Source: CAZZEX01 sp964653285
Lineage (GTDB): Bacteria; Chloroflexota; Anaerolineae; B4-G1
Assembly (NCBI GenBank): GCA_964653285.1
Contig: CAZZEX010000051.1
Location: 1 to 33,183 of the forward strand
Reading direction: 5' to 3'
DNA length: 33,183 nucleotides
Below are positions 22,929 to 30,552 of the stretch, in pieces. The notes under the pieces were generated by a model. That model had not been told where the DNA came from, searched no databases, and was given only the letters and a program-made list of their open reading frames with translations. Each line of letters begins with the position of its first letter. The stretch's first letter is position 1. Position numbers and translations under genes: made by a program.

Positions 22929-23500
22929 GCATACACCTTCGTATGATAACTCCCCCGCCCCTCATTCTCCGCAATACCCATAAAACGCAGGCTGCTGCGC
23001 CCCTCGGTGGTGGCCGGCATAAACAGCACGCACGGAACCCGCGTGCGGCCTTTCATCTCGTCCAGGAGTTTGGAGACGCGGTAGATGTTGGGAGCCAAAG
23101 CGCCAGCGCGGACAATGAAAGCGATGTGGCGATCGGGGTCCAGTTCCGCCAGCCGCTCGGCCAAAAGGTCGGGCAGCGGGCGCCAGTCTGGGTCGGAAAG
23201 GTAGTCCTGAATCTGCAACTGCGCCGCTTCGAACCCGTCCCGCCGCTCCAGTTCCACCACAGCCTCGATTCCCTCGCTCTCGTCAATCGCCTGCCACAGG
23301 AGTTCGGCCAGGGACACAAACGCGACTTCGCGGTTGGTGTCGTTTTCCAGCCGGGTCTTGAGCAGGTCAACCTCGCGGCGCATGGCCCATTCCTGCTCCG
23401 GTGGGTAGCAGAAGATGGCAAAGGGCAGGTCGTGGTAGATATAGTGCCGCATCGGGGAGACCTTCAGATCCGCCTCCAGGGTCCTAACGCGCTCGTTCAT
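22922..23500 (-). CDS. brxB: BREX protein BrxB (DUF1788)
   Basis: About 192 aa from ATG 23500 (MNERVRTLEADLKVSPMRHY); upstream in-frame ATGs at 23521 and 23527 are possible and the ribosome site does not decide. BrxB features are the N-terminal DLPFAIFCYPPEQEWAMRRE, a central HIAFIVRAGALAPNIYRVSK and the C-terminal LRFMGIAENEGRGSYHTKVY, ending like most BrxB (LRF....YR.K.Y). It is a small protein of unknown biochemistry, essential to BREX defence in studied systems. It overlaps the end of brxA by 17 bases, and its stop codon is part of the adjacent repeat. Confidence 0.88.
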   Translation of the reverse strand: MNERVRTLEADLKVSPMRHYIYHDLPFAIFCYPPEQEWAMRREVDLLKTRLENDTNREVAFVSLAELLWQAIDESEGIEAVVELERRDGFEAAQLQIQDYLSDPDWRPLPDLLAERLAELDPDRHIAFIVRAGALAPNIYRVSKLLDEMKGRTRVPCVLFMPATTEGRSSLRFMGIAENEGRGSYHTKVYAD

Positions 23501-24287
23501 TTTCGTTTTCGAGGAGGACATAGGCATACTCCGTCAGGCTGGCGGCCGGGAACTCAATGCGGATCACCGAGCCGGCCGCGTGGTAAGTCAACAGGTGCTC
23601 CTGGTGCGCTTCGATGAAGAAGCGCTCTACACCTTCTACGGGCAGGAAGAAGAGCCTCCAGTCGTCACTTTGGAGGATGAGGTGACCGGAGCGCTCGCGT
23701 TGCTGGAGCCACAGAGCGATCAGGGCGAACGATGGCGTCGGTAAGTAGATGGGCGTCAGGTGCTTGTTGACAGTCCCCTGGAGCACTCCAAAGTCGCGCA
23801 GCGCGGCCATTGAGTTGCGTGCAACCCGCATGATTGTGTTGTCACCCCAAGGTGTCGTCGTCTTGCCCTCGGCGACCCAGTTGCGGACGGCGCGCACCGC
23901 TACCTGGACCGGCAGGTCGGTATAGCCCGCCAGGTGTCGCGGGTAGAGCACCTCAATGACGATGTCCCGCAGAGTGCGGTCGTTCTGAGCCGAGAAGAAG
24001 TAGAGCAGTGGATCGATCCACTGGGCTGGCGCACCGTCCTGGGTCAGCGTGACCAGCGCCGTACCGGCGTCGGTGTCGTCGAAGTAACGCTGGCGGAAGA
24101 TGAGCAGGATGTCCTCCACGCGCTTGCGTGAGGTTTTGCCGAAGATATTCTCCCGTCTGGCGCGGTCGAGATTCCCTGCCACCGACTGTTCTGGCTCCCA
24201 CGCAGCCAGCAGGACTTTGGTGTCAGCGATCAGGGCGCTGGCCTTGATGATGCGGCTGGTGTAAGTGGGTTCAGGTGATTCACTCAA
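23484..24287 (-). CDS. brxA: BREX protein BrxA (DUF1819)
   Basis: 267 aa. Diagnostic opening YTSRIIKASALIADTKVLLA, then NIFGKTSRKRVEDILLIFRQ and a long helical body, ending LTEYAYVLLENENE. The length agrees with BrxA, a helical DNA-binding-like protein required for phage exclusion. Translation appears to start at the TTG at 24287, overlapping the brxE stop (TTGA), with AAGGA just upstream, so brxE-brxA are coupled. Confidence 0.9.
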   Translation of the reverse strand: MSESPEPTYTSRIIKASALIADTKVLLAAWEPEQSVAGNLDRARRENIFGKTSRKRVEDILLIFRQRYFDDTDAGTALVTLTQDGAPAQWIDPLLYFFSAQNDRTLRDIVIEVLYPRHLAGYTDLPVQVAVRAVRNWVAEGKTTTPWGDNTIMRVARNSMAALRDFGVLQGTVNKHLTPIYLPTPSFALIALWLQQRERSGHLILQSDDWRLFFLPVEGVERFFIEAHQEHLLTYHAAGSVIRIEFPAASLTEYAYVLLENENERAR

Positions 24288-24853
24288 GTTCCTTGCTCCA
24301 CGCAGAATGGGAACACCGACTCACCGGGGGCGCCCTCCAGGTAGGCCCAGGCCAACGTCCGTGCCCGGTGCGCTAGCGGTGAGACGCCGGCCGGACACGG
24401 TGGAACACCGATTTCCAATCCGTGGGCGTTTGTCTCTCTTACGACAGTATAGGGTACAGGCTCTCCTGTCAGGTCAAGCAAGTGTTGACGCAGTCTCTCC
24501 AGCGTCGTGATGGGTTCCTCCGGCACGGGGATGGCGAGGAGGGGCGCGAAGCGCAAAGCGAGTTTGTCCTGGTTGTCTGCGTCGAGCCAGTAGAGGTGCA
24601 GAGCCCCGCTGCTGGCCGGGCACGCAGCCTGGTGCCGTGCGAGAGCGGCGGCCAGTGCCAGGCTCCGAGCCGCCAGGGGAGGCGCCGTAGGGAAGATACG
24701 TTCCAACAGAAAGCCGGCGTGCCGGGTGAGCGACTCGTCGTCCCACCAGGCCAGGCTGTCCTTGTTGGCAGCCCGCGCCACCAGGAGACGCAGACCCAGG
24801 ATCATGCGCATCCCTTCGGGTGTGAGGTTGTCAGCAGATGTGTGTTCAGACAC
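24284..24853 (-). CDS. brxE: BREX protein BrxE (type 6 marker)
   Basis: About 189 aa. The segment LGLRLLVARAANKDSLAWW, then RHAGFLLERIFPTAPPLAARS and a LHLYWLDADNQDK strand, resembles BrxE-family proteins, which occur at the head of type 6 BREX operons directly before brxA; the same position is seen here. The function is unknown. Start choice is uncertain: GTG 24853 has AGGTG about 8 bases upstream; an ATG further in (MILGLRLL) and one at 24886 are alternatives. It is the first gene of the island, with a terminator-like hairpin between it and a possible -10 element at 24918-24923. Confidence 0.72.
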   Translation of the reverse strand: MSEHTSADNLTPEGMRMILGLRLLVARAANKDSLAWWDDESLTRHAGFLLERIFPTAPPLAARSLALAAALARHQAACPASSGALHLYWLDADNQDKLALRFAPLLAIPVPEEPITTLERLRQHLLDLTGEPVPYTVVRETNAHGLEIGVPPCPAGVSPLAHRARTLAWAYLEGAPGESVFPFCVEQGT

Positions 24854-24883
24854 GAAAACGGCACCTGATGAAAAGCAAAGCAA

Positions 24884-24914
24884 CAAAACGCCCGTCCCTT
24901 GTGCGGGACGGGGT
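24884..24914 (-). terminator. Terminator-like or attenuator hairpin in the brxE leader
   Basis: A perfect 8-bp stem CCCGTCCC/GGGACGGG with a 6-base loop (24891-24912). On the minus strand it is followed by CGTTTTGTTGCTTTG. It could stop transcripts entering from the right, or attenuate brxE if the -10-like TACTAT at 24918-24923 is used; no -35 is visible. Confidence 0.45.
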
Positions 24915-25027
24915 CCTATAGTACACTATCCGCACCTTGGCGCCCGCACTGCGCCAGGGCCAGTCTCCGGTTCCCGCATAGTCGCGAGGCTTCTTTCGCA
25001 GTACCGCAAAAGTCACCCTGATAGTTG

Positions 25028-25105
25028 ACCGTCATTCTGAGCGTAGCGAAGAATCTCCCTACTACCTTGGTCGAGACCCTTCGCTCCGCTCAGGGTGACA
25101 GGGTG
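25028..25105. repeat. Inverted ctgagcg...cgctcag repeat pair (family D)
   Basis: gtcattctgagcgtagcgaa and ttcgctccgctcagggtgac form imperfect inverted arms around a ~30-base centre. The core is related to the repeats in brxC. The intergenic space 24915-25171 holds nothing else I can identify. Confidence 0.65.
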
Positions 25106-25171
25106 AGTTTTGCGCCCTTGGCTTCTTTCTCTTCAATAGGGATTGTAGCACAATGCAGATGGGTGAGCAAG

Positions 25172-25735
25172 TCATTTGCTTCTCATCCCCTCATTCACGG
25201 CGGGCGCATCTACAAGTTGGGAGAGGACACGTAGCTTCTTTGGAGGCAGCGCCTTTGGCTCGTCGCCAAACAGCGTGAGCTGGTTGGCAGTCACCTTATC
25301 TCGAATCTCCGTCGGCTTGTTCTTCATCCGCCATAACACAACAGCATGACGCCCTGGCCCCAGTCGCGCTACCCTCACCAGTGCGGCGCTTGTAGAGGCT
25401 TGAGATTCATAGACGAGAAGTCGTGCCGTTTGGTAGGAAACACCCGCCCGGCGTACACGAGGGGCGAACGTAGCGCGTGGCATCAACAACTCCGCCGCAC
25501 CTTCGTTGTATAATCTCTTGGTGTTGGATTTGAAGACCCCGGTCTGTCGAGCGGCCCAACCTTTGCCAGGTGGAAGAGCACAGAAGAGGAGTTCCATTAG
25601 CTCGTGGGCTTCAGTAAACCGCTGGCGCACAGCGAGATCATCCTCATTGACGATGATCGGACCGCTTTCAGGATTCACCAGCAGACCTTGCTGGTCGGGT
25701 AAGGAGGCACGTTTGGGAGTTGGGATGGGGAACAT
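25172..25735 (-). CDS. ImmA/IrrE-family metallopeptidase-like protein, possibly N-terminally truncated
   Basis: 187 aa. VRQRFTEAHELMELLF (His44, Glu45) is the zinc-binding helix of ImmA/IrrE peptidases; the second ligand position is Glu48 instead of the common His. LYNEGAAELLMP (Glu78) is the third-ligand helix with its typical LLMP ending. Such peptidases cleave repressors of mobile elements or DNA-damage regulators and usually follow an XRE-type HTH, which is missing here. The only in-frame start (ATG 25735) directly abuts its purine-rich site and is preceded by an in-frame TAG, so the true 5' end may be lost. Together with the recombinase fragment at 25864-26060 it suggests a decayed integrative element. 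Confidence 0.7.
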   Translation of the reverse strand: MFPIPTPKRASLPDQQGLLVNPESGPIIVNEDDLAVRQRFTEAHELMELLFCALPPGKGWAARQTGVFKSNTKRLYNEGAAELLMPRATFAPRVRRAGVSYQTARLLVYESQASTSAALVRVARLGPGRHAVVLWRMKNKPTEIRDKVTANQLTLFGDEPKALPPKKLRVLSQLVDAPAVNEGMRSK

Positions 25736-25874
25736 CTCCCTCTAAACTGTATATCGTCCGCTTGAATTGTTCTCCCTTGTACTTCATCCTCCGCCCACAT
25801 TTGGCACACCGGATACCCTCTATCTGATACCCTGAGTCTCGTCCATTCACCAATATCTCCAGCGCCTTCCCCAT
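25668..25874 (-). CDS. Small ORF with a CxxC pair, doubtful
   Basis: 68 aa, overlapping the start of the peptidase gene in another frame. Contains GIRCAKCGRRMKYKG, reminiscent of half a zinc ribbon. No second CxxC is present and the C-terminal third is a frame overlap. It may be the leftover 3' or 5' part of a gene disrupted at about 25870. Confidence 0.25.
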   Translation of the reverse strand: MGKALEILVNGRDSGYQIEGIRCAKCGRRMKYKGEQFKRTIYSLEGDVPHPNSQTCLLTRPARSAGES

Positions 25875-26060
25875 TCTAGGGGGGTTGCTCTACTGCGCTG
25901 AATGTGGAAAGAAGATGCAAGGCAGCTGGCAGCGAGGACGAGCAACGTATCGGCATCGGTTGCGGGGGGATTGTCCGGCCGAGGGCCAGGTGGACGCTGA
26001 TGCACTGGACAGGCATGCGCTAGAGGTAGTGCGCGAGGCACTGAAATTTGACGACGATAG
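25864..26060 (+). pseudogene. Serine-recombinase zinc-ribbon fragment
   Basis: Reads PILGGLLYCAECGKKMQGSW, then RATYRHRLRGDCPAEGQ and DALDRHALEVVREALKF. The GGLLYC..CG.KM motif is the C-terminal zinc beta-ribbon of large serine recombinases. The catalytic and recombinase domains are absent, so this is a remnant. It marks a past site-specific integration next to the BREX operon head. Confidence 0.65.
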
Positions 26061-26569
26061 GCCTGACACTGCGGCCATGGGCGCAGCGCCTGTTTTTTCA
26101 CATAACTCCGGCGACTGGCCGGGGCCAGCCGCCGGGGATACGTGGCTCAAGTGCCCCGGACTGGGCTCCGGGGCACTTACCACGCACAGCCCTGGCCCGG
26201 TTCCTGCAGTTGCTGAAGCATCCTGCATAGGAGGCTTCAGCCTGCCCGACGCGCTCTCCCAGGACCTCCCGCTCGTGCGCGGAACAACATCGTGGGCTTC
26301 ATGTGGCTTCGGACAAACTTCACATTCGTTCTCGTAAGTAACAGATCTCTACCACGTCACTCCATACTTCCACACTCCCACACTCTTCGCTCCAAAGAAC
26401 TCCAGCGCTTGATCCCACCCTAGCCGGGGCGGTTGGCGTGGCGCACTCCCGAGGCGACAGAAGTCCATTCTGACGAAGAGCGGTCAAGATCGAGACGACA
26501 GCGAACATTCAGGCCCAAAAAGGTGTATAAGCTGGACTTCGGTACATCGTCTGAATTAAATGGACTCGG
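26061..26569. other. Gene-free stretch
   Basis: No convincing gene on either strand. It contains a short self-complementary segment around 26110-26190 with repeated gccccgg/ccggggc blocks (ccggggcc, gtgccccgg and ctccggggcac), probably another inserted palindrome. Confidence 0.4.
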
Positions 26570-26760
26570 CAACACGCATTTCGATGATTTTGCCGGACAT
26601 TGTCTTGATTTGGCGCTCATTGAATCGCTGACACGCTTTGACCGCTTCCTGCTAAACACGCGGGTTGATGAAGGGTTCGAGTGTGATGACAATGCGGTCA
26701 GCCATTTCATGGTAGAAGCCGTCCTGGTTGAAAAATGTACGCCACAATGTCAGCGGTGTA
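26570..26760 (-). pseudogene. Transposase C-terminal remnant with stop codons
   Basis: In one minus frame, FFNQDGFYHEMADRIVITLE, then PFINPRV, a TAG stop, and QEAVKACQRFNERQIKTMSG. This resembles the C-terminal tail of DDE transposases. It may be the missing end of the transposase interrupted at 28542, as it lies on the other side of the IS66 element in the same orientation. Confidence 0.45.
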
Positions 26761-26815
26761 GTGTGGCGATAGGTTGAGCCGAACTACTGATCTCGTGCCC
26801 AGAGCGCACTATTAT

Positions 26816-26939
26816 GCAGAGCATCTTCTCAATATCTTGGGGCAGGGGCAGCGTAGGGCGGTTTCGCTAACCGCCATAGGGTCGGATAGCAAATCCGACC
26901 TACTTCCGCCCCAGCTTTTTGAGAAGATACTATGCAGAC
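26816..26939. repeat. Nested palindromic (MITE-like) element
   Basis: Outer arms gcagagcatcttctcaatat...ttggggc and gcccc..ctttttgagaagatac..tgcaga pair across ~110 bases. Inside are two complete small hairpins, gcggtttcgctaaccgc (26859-26875) and gtcggatagcaaatccgac (26881-26899). It lies directly against the left end of the IS66 element. Confidence 0.65.
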
Positions 26940-28542
26940 GTACTTGTTTAGCGTCAGGTGGGGGTGGGTTGCGGAGGGCCTAGCGGCGGCGGGTTTTCCG
27001 AGGCACGCCGTAGCTTGACCAGGAAGTCCAAGATGGGGATCGCTCGTTGATGGCAGGTAGCCAGCACACTAGCCAGGATGGCATGGGCCTCCGCGCCCCC
27101 CGCTGTGCGGTTGCACCCCGTCGTCTTGCGAGTGATCACCGCCGGTCGCAGCATCCGCTCCGCCTGGTTGTTGGTAGCATCCAGACCGTCCACGTACAGG
27201 AAGCGCAACAGATGAGGCCGGTGTTTCCGCAATCGTTTGGCGAACCGGGCATTGTCCGGGTCGGTGAAGCGGCGGCGCTCGTGGATCAAAGCATCCAACC
27301 GCCCCTCCAACCCAGCCGCCCGCTCCGCAAATACCTCCGGAAGCAGGTCCGGCTTCTCAACCTTCAGTTGTATGGCCTCCTGCAGCAGTGCCGTTACCTG
27401 GCGGGCAAACCGCACCGCGCTACGGGTCTCGCTCGCTTCCATCTCGCTCAGGGTCCGCAGCAGGTGTCCCACGCATTTCTGCTTCAGCCAGTCCACCAAG
27501 TCGTGGTGGTCGTAGGCCAGGAAGCAATCGGAGCCAGAACCCCCGGGAACTCCCGCCCCAGGATGTCCACCACCACCTCGTGCCCGCGGCTGCGACGGAT
27601 GGTGTAGACCGTCGTTTCCCGATTGGTGAAAACCCACAACCAGGCCGACAGCGTACCGATCCGCCAGCCGGTCTCATCCGCGTGCACCACCACGCTCTGC
27701 CGCAACGTCTCCACCAACTCCTCGTAGACCGGGCGTGCTTGCTCCGCCACTCGCATGTCGGCCTGATACCACCCGCTGCGCGTCACCCGCAGCCCAAAGG
27801 CGTCGTTCAGCAACTCGCAGACCTTGCCGTAGGAAGTCCCCAGGCGGTGCTTCATATCCGCAGCCAGGGCCTTGGCCCGCGGCCCCACCACTACCCCCGC
27901 CGCACCGGTGGCGTCCGAAATCTGCTCAGGATGGCGCGACCGAACTCGCCGCCGGCAATGGGAACAGTAGCCGCTGTGAGTCACGTAACGTGTGATGACC
28001 GGCTCCACCGGCGGGATGTCCACGACGAACTGCTCGTGCTCCCTCCGGTCGGTCAGGGAGCCACCGCACTCCGGACAGCAGGCCAGGGGAGCCTCTTTGG
28101 TGTCGGTTACTTCCTCAGGCACGGGCTTGCGGCGATAGGAGAATCGCCCTTGTCCCTTCTTGCGCCCTGGCCGCTTCGGTTGGGTAACCCGCTTCCTGCG
28201 GGCAAAAGGCGTGGCCTGGCGCTTGCCTGCCCGTTTCACCCCTTCCACCTGCTCTTGGAGTTGGCGGACCCGCTCCTGCAGCACCGCAATCACCTCGTCC
28301 CGCTGACGCAGTTGAGCCTCCAACTCCGCAATAGAGGCACCCCGCTCACGAAGATGGGCTTCCAACTCGGCAACGCGCCGATCTCGTGGGTTCATCTGGG
28401 TGGTGTCCGACGGAGAGAGCCTCTCGATCACAGTGGGGCCGATTATGCCACTAACAAGCTGATTTGTCCAGCACGGCAGCCCAACGATGGGCTACCCCGT
28501 TGGGGCCTTCACAGACTGGCCCCTCTAACGCTAAACAAGTAC
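26940..28542 (-). mobile_element. IS66-family insertion sequence (transposase part only)
   Basis: Terminal inverted repeats gtacttgtttagcgtcagg (from 26940) and the complement of ctaacgctaaacaagtac (to 28542) match over ~15 bases and begin with the GTA typical of IS66. The body is a single tnpC-like gene; no tnpA or tnpB is seen, as in smaller IS66 types. The expected 8-bp target duplication is not visible (flanks tgcagac versus ctccgga), so one side has probably rearranged. Confidence 0.8.
26954..28431 (-). pseudogene. IS66-type transposase, frameshifted
   Basis: The N-terminal part has a coiled coil (AELEAHLRERGASIAELEAQ), a basic linker and the zinc-finger-like CCPECGGSL...GYCSHCRRRV. The DDE catalytic domain follows: first Asp in VVVHADETGWRIG, second in GSDCFLAYDHHDL, Glu in ATNNQAERMLRP. 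Between the first and second acids, at about 27541, one base is missing (VL then out of frame), so a full transposase cannot be made without frameshifting. The start is unsure (GTG 28431 or ATG 28395). An opposite-strand frame over this region is a shadow. Confidence 0.8.
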
Positions 28543-29308
28543 CTCCGGAGTATTGATTTGCCTTCAACAAGGCCACAAATGCCTTTTTATGCTCCACCAT
28601 CAGGGTCCGAACGACCTCGGCCGACAGCCCTTCACGGTCTGTTACGATCACTTGGACGACATCTTGTCCGATGGCCTGATCCAACGCCAAGGCTACCTCT
28701 ATCACCATCTCACTCAGGTGGACATCGGCCGGGTAAGTCAGGCAGAGCAGCGGGTGACTATCGTGCCCATGCACAAACGCTTGTTTCAGGCAAGCACGCA
28801 CTTCACGCAAGGCACCGACGAACCCAACCGGAATCGGCTTCTTCGTCCAGATCACCTTGTCGTGCATGTCCACATAGAACACATGTCGGTCGGACATGTT
28901 CTCATCCTGATACCACGCCTGCCAGTAACAGCGTGCCAGTGCTTGACCCAAGGGAGCCGCAATTTCCAAGCGCGTCAATTCAGCCAGGTAGCTCTCCATT
29001 GTCTCCGAACGGTAGACCCGCAGCGATTCGGTCAGCCAACCCAATCCATCGTCGTTGTAGGTGTCCAAGTGAATCAAGCGCGTCATGTTCTCGAACAGCG
29101 GCAGAAAGGCCAACGTCTCGTTCTTGCGTACCAAGACCTTCTGTGCGTGCGTCAGCACTCGCAGCGGCGGACCCGACCCTGCGCGATAACGCCGGCAAGC
29201 GACTTCAATCTCATCCAGAATCGCCTGCTCGAGGCCCAGTTCAATCCCCGCACCTTTGAGCCACCAGGTTCCCGCATTGTTCATCGGCTGGCCCAGGTCA
29301 GCACTCAA
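28543..29308 (-). pseudogene. Older DDE-type transposase, 3' end cut by IS66
   Basis: About 255 codons remain before the IS66 end at 28542, then the frame runs into the insertion sequence. The body contains VFYVDMHDKVIWTKKPIPVG, HGHDSHPLLCLTYPADVHLS and VQVIVTDREGLSAEVV, compatible with an RNase-H-like fold with Asp residues, but I cannot name the family. Its start overlaps the stop of the upstream HTH ORF (ATGA), as in two-gene insertion sequences. Confidence 0.6.
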
Positions 29309-29523
29309 AAGGGGGGTGACGACTCGGCCTTCGATTTGGGTTTGCGACCTGGCTTATCATCCGCCAAGATGTCCGGCAATGCCTCCAAGACTTTATGGTA
29401 CCAGTTATACATGGCCTGCTTGGAGAACCCGTGTTTGCGGGCAGTGTCGACGACATTTGTCAGCCGCAGACTCTCACGCATCGCTGCGACCTTAACATCC
29501 AGTTCGATTTCTCGCCGGGGCAT
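29305..29523 (-). CDS. Helix-turn-helix transposase subunit (orfA-like)
   Basis: 72 aa with a classical transposase HTH: VAAMRESLRLTNVVDTARKH, then GFSKQAMYNWYHKVLEAL, followed by a basic tail. AGGAGTGAGGGT precedes the ATG. It is translationally coupled to the truncated transposase downstream, so it is the surviving first gene of that older element. Confidence 0.65.
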   Translation of the reverse strand: MPRREIELDVKVAAMRESLRLTNVVDTARKHGFSKQAMYNWYHKVLEALPDILADDKPGRKPKSKAESSPPF

Positions 29524-29673
29524 ACCCTCACTCCTTCACTAAGTTGGCTTCTATTATGCCCGCATTGGCGAAAAACATCAACAAGCGAGTCCATATAATT
29601 CGGGCCAAAATGCCCAAATGTACCGAAGTCCAGATAATTTGATGACAGCGTAGAACGCACCGGGGAGACGTGA

Positions 29674-29825
29674 ATGGATCTGATCCGTCGCAGCCAAGCC
29701 GGGGGCGAGCGGGCGAGCGGGCCTTCGCTGCTCTCTTTGAGAAGTACAAGAACCTGGTCTACAAGACTGCCTACCTGATGCTGGGGGACGCCGACGAAGC
29801 GGATGCGGCCCGTAGAACCGCCTGA
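29674..29825 (+). pseudogene. Truncated ECF sigma-factor start, broken by an 8-bp duplication
   Basis: Begins MDLIRRSQAGGERA after GGGGAG. It would continue FAALFEKYKNLVYKTAYLML, then GDADEADAARRTA and stop, the start of sigma-70 region 2. The 8-bp unit gcgagcgg is present twice (29705-29712 and 29713-29720); removing one copy restores the frame. The rest of the sigma gene is absent. Confidence 0.65.
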
Positions 29826-29920
29826 AGCCGCCCCTTATCCCACAGCCCCACTGCCCGAACAGTTGCCCCACTCCTACGCTCATCGCCCTCAGACGTGTTA
29901 CCTTTCCCTCTCATCTGCGA

Positions 29921-29926
29921 TATACT
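29921..29926 (+). promoter_or_regulatory. Possible -10 element for the sigma operon
   Basis: tatact lies 50 bases upstream of the sigma start. A poor -35 candidate, tgttac, is 19 bases further up. Weak evidence only. Confidence 0.3.
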
Positions 29927-29976
29927 ATATGGACACAGAGCAAGTCCTGGCCCACGGTCATGACCGAGGTGAATCT

Positions 29977-30552
29977 ATGCACAGCCTGTCGCTGGCGAAG
30001 CCCAGGGCACTGGCGAGCGCTGACGAGGATGCGTCGCTGGTAAAGGCCGCCCGGCGCGATCCGGCCGCCTTCGCTACCCTGTACCGGCGCTACGTGACGC
30101 CCATCTACCGCTACATCTACAGCCGGCTGGGCAATGTCGCCGACGCCGAAGACCTGACCGCTCGGGTCTTTACCGAGGCGCTGGAAGGGCTGCATTGCTA
30201 CCGCGAGCAGGGGAACTTCGCGGCCTGGCTCTTCACCATCGCCCACCACAAAGTGACCGACTACTACCGCCGGCAGCGCCCAAATCTGCCCTTGAACGAG
30301 GCCCTCGACAGCCCGGCCGACGGCACGGACCCCCTGGCCCACATGGTGCAGGAGGAGGCACTGCGACGGCTGGCGGCGCTCGTGGCGCAACTGGATGAGG
30401 AACAGCAGGAACTGCTGCGACTCCGCTTCGCCGGTGGCCTGACCTACGGCGAGATCGGAAGGATTGTGGGCCGCAGCGAGGCCGCCATCAAGATGGCGGT
30501 GCACCGGCTGTTGCACCGGCTGGAAGCCGAGTGGGAGGAGAGTGATGAATAA
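29977..30552 (+). CDS. ECF-type RNA polymerase sigma factor
   Basis: 191 aa from ATG 29977 (MHSLSLAKPRALAS), chosen because GAGGTG is 6 bases upstream and the conserved region follows. Region 2 is FATLYRRYVTPIYRYIYSRL, then DAEDLTARVFTEAL and NFAAWLFTIAHHKVTDYYRR. Region 4 is LLRLRFAGGLTYGEIGRIVG, then SEAAIKMAVHRLLHRLE, the -35 recognition helix-turn-helix. It directs polymerase to a small regulon, likely under control of the coupled membrane protein, whose start lies 8 bases inside its end. Unrelated to the BREX genes and on the opposite strand. Confidence 0.92.
   Translation: MHSLSLAKPRALASADEDASLVKAARRDPAAFATLYRRYVTPIYRYIYSRLGNVADAEDLTARVFTEALEGLHCYREQGNFAAWLFTIAHHKVTDYYRRQRPNLPLNEALDSPADGTDPLAHMVQEEALRRLAALVAQLDEEQQELLRLRFAGGLTYGEIGRIVGRSEAAIKMAVHRLLHRLEAEWEESDE

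Noticed and set aside
27388..29259. 623-codon plus-strand frame across the IS66 region
   Set aside because: It runs antisense to two transposase genes and has no recognisable motif.
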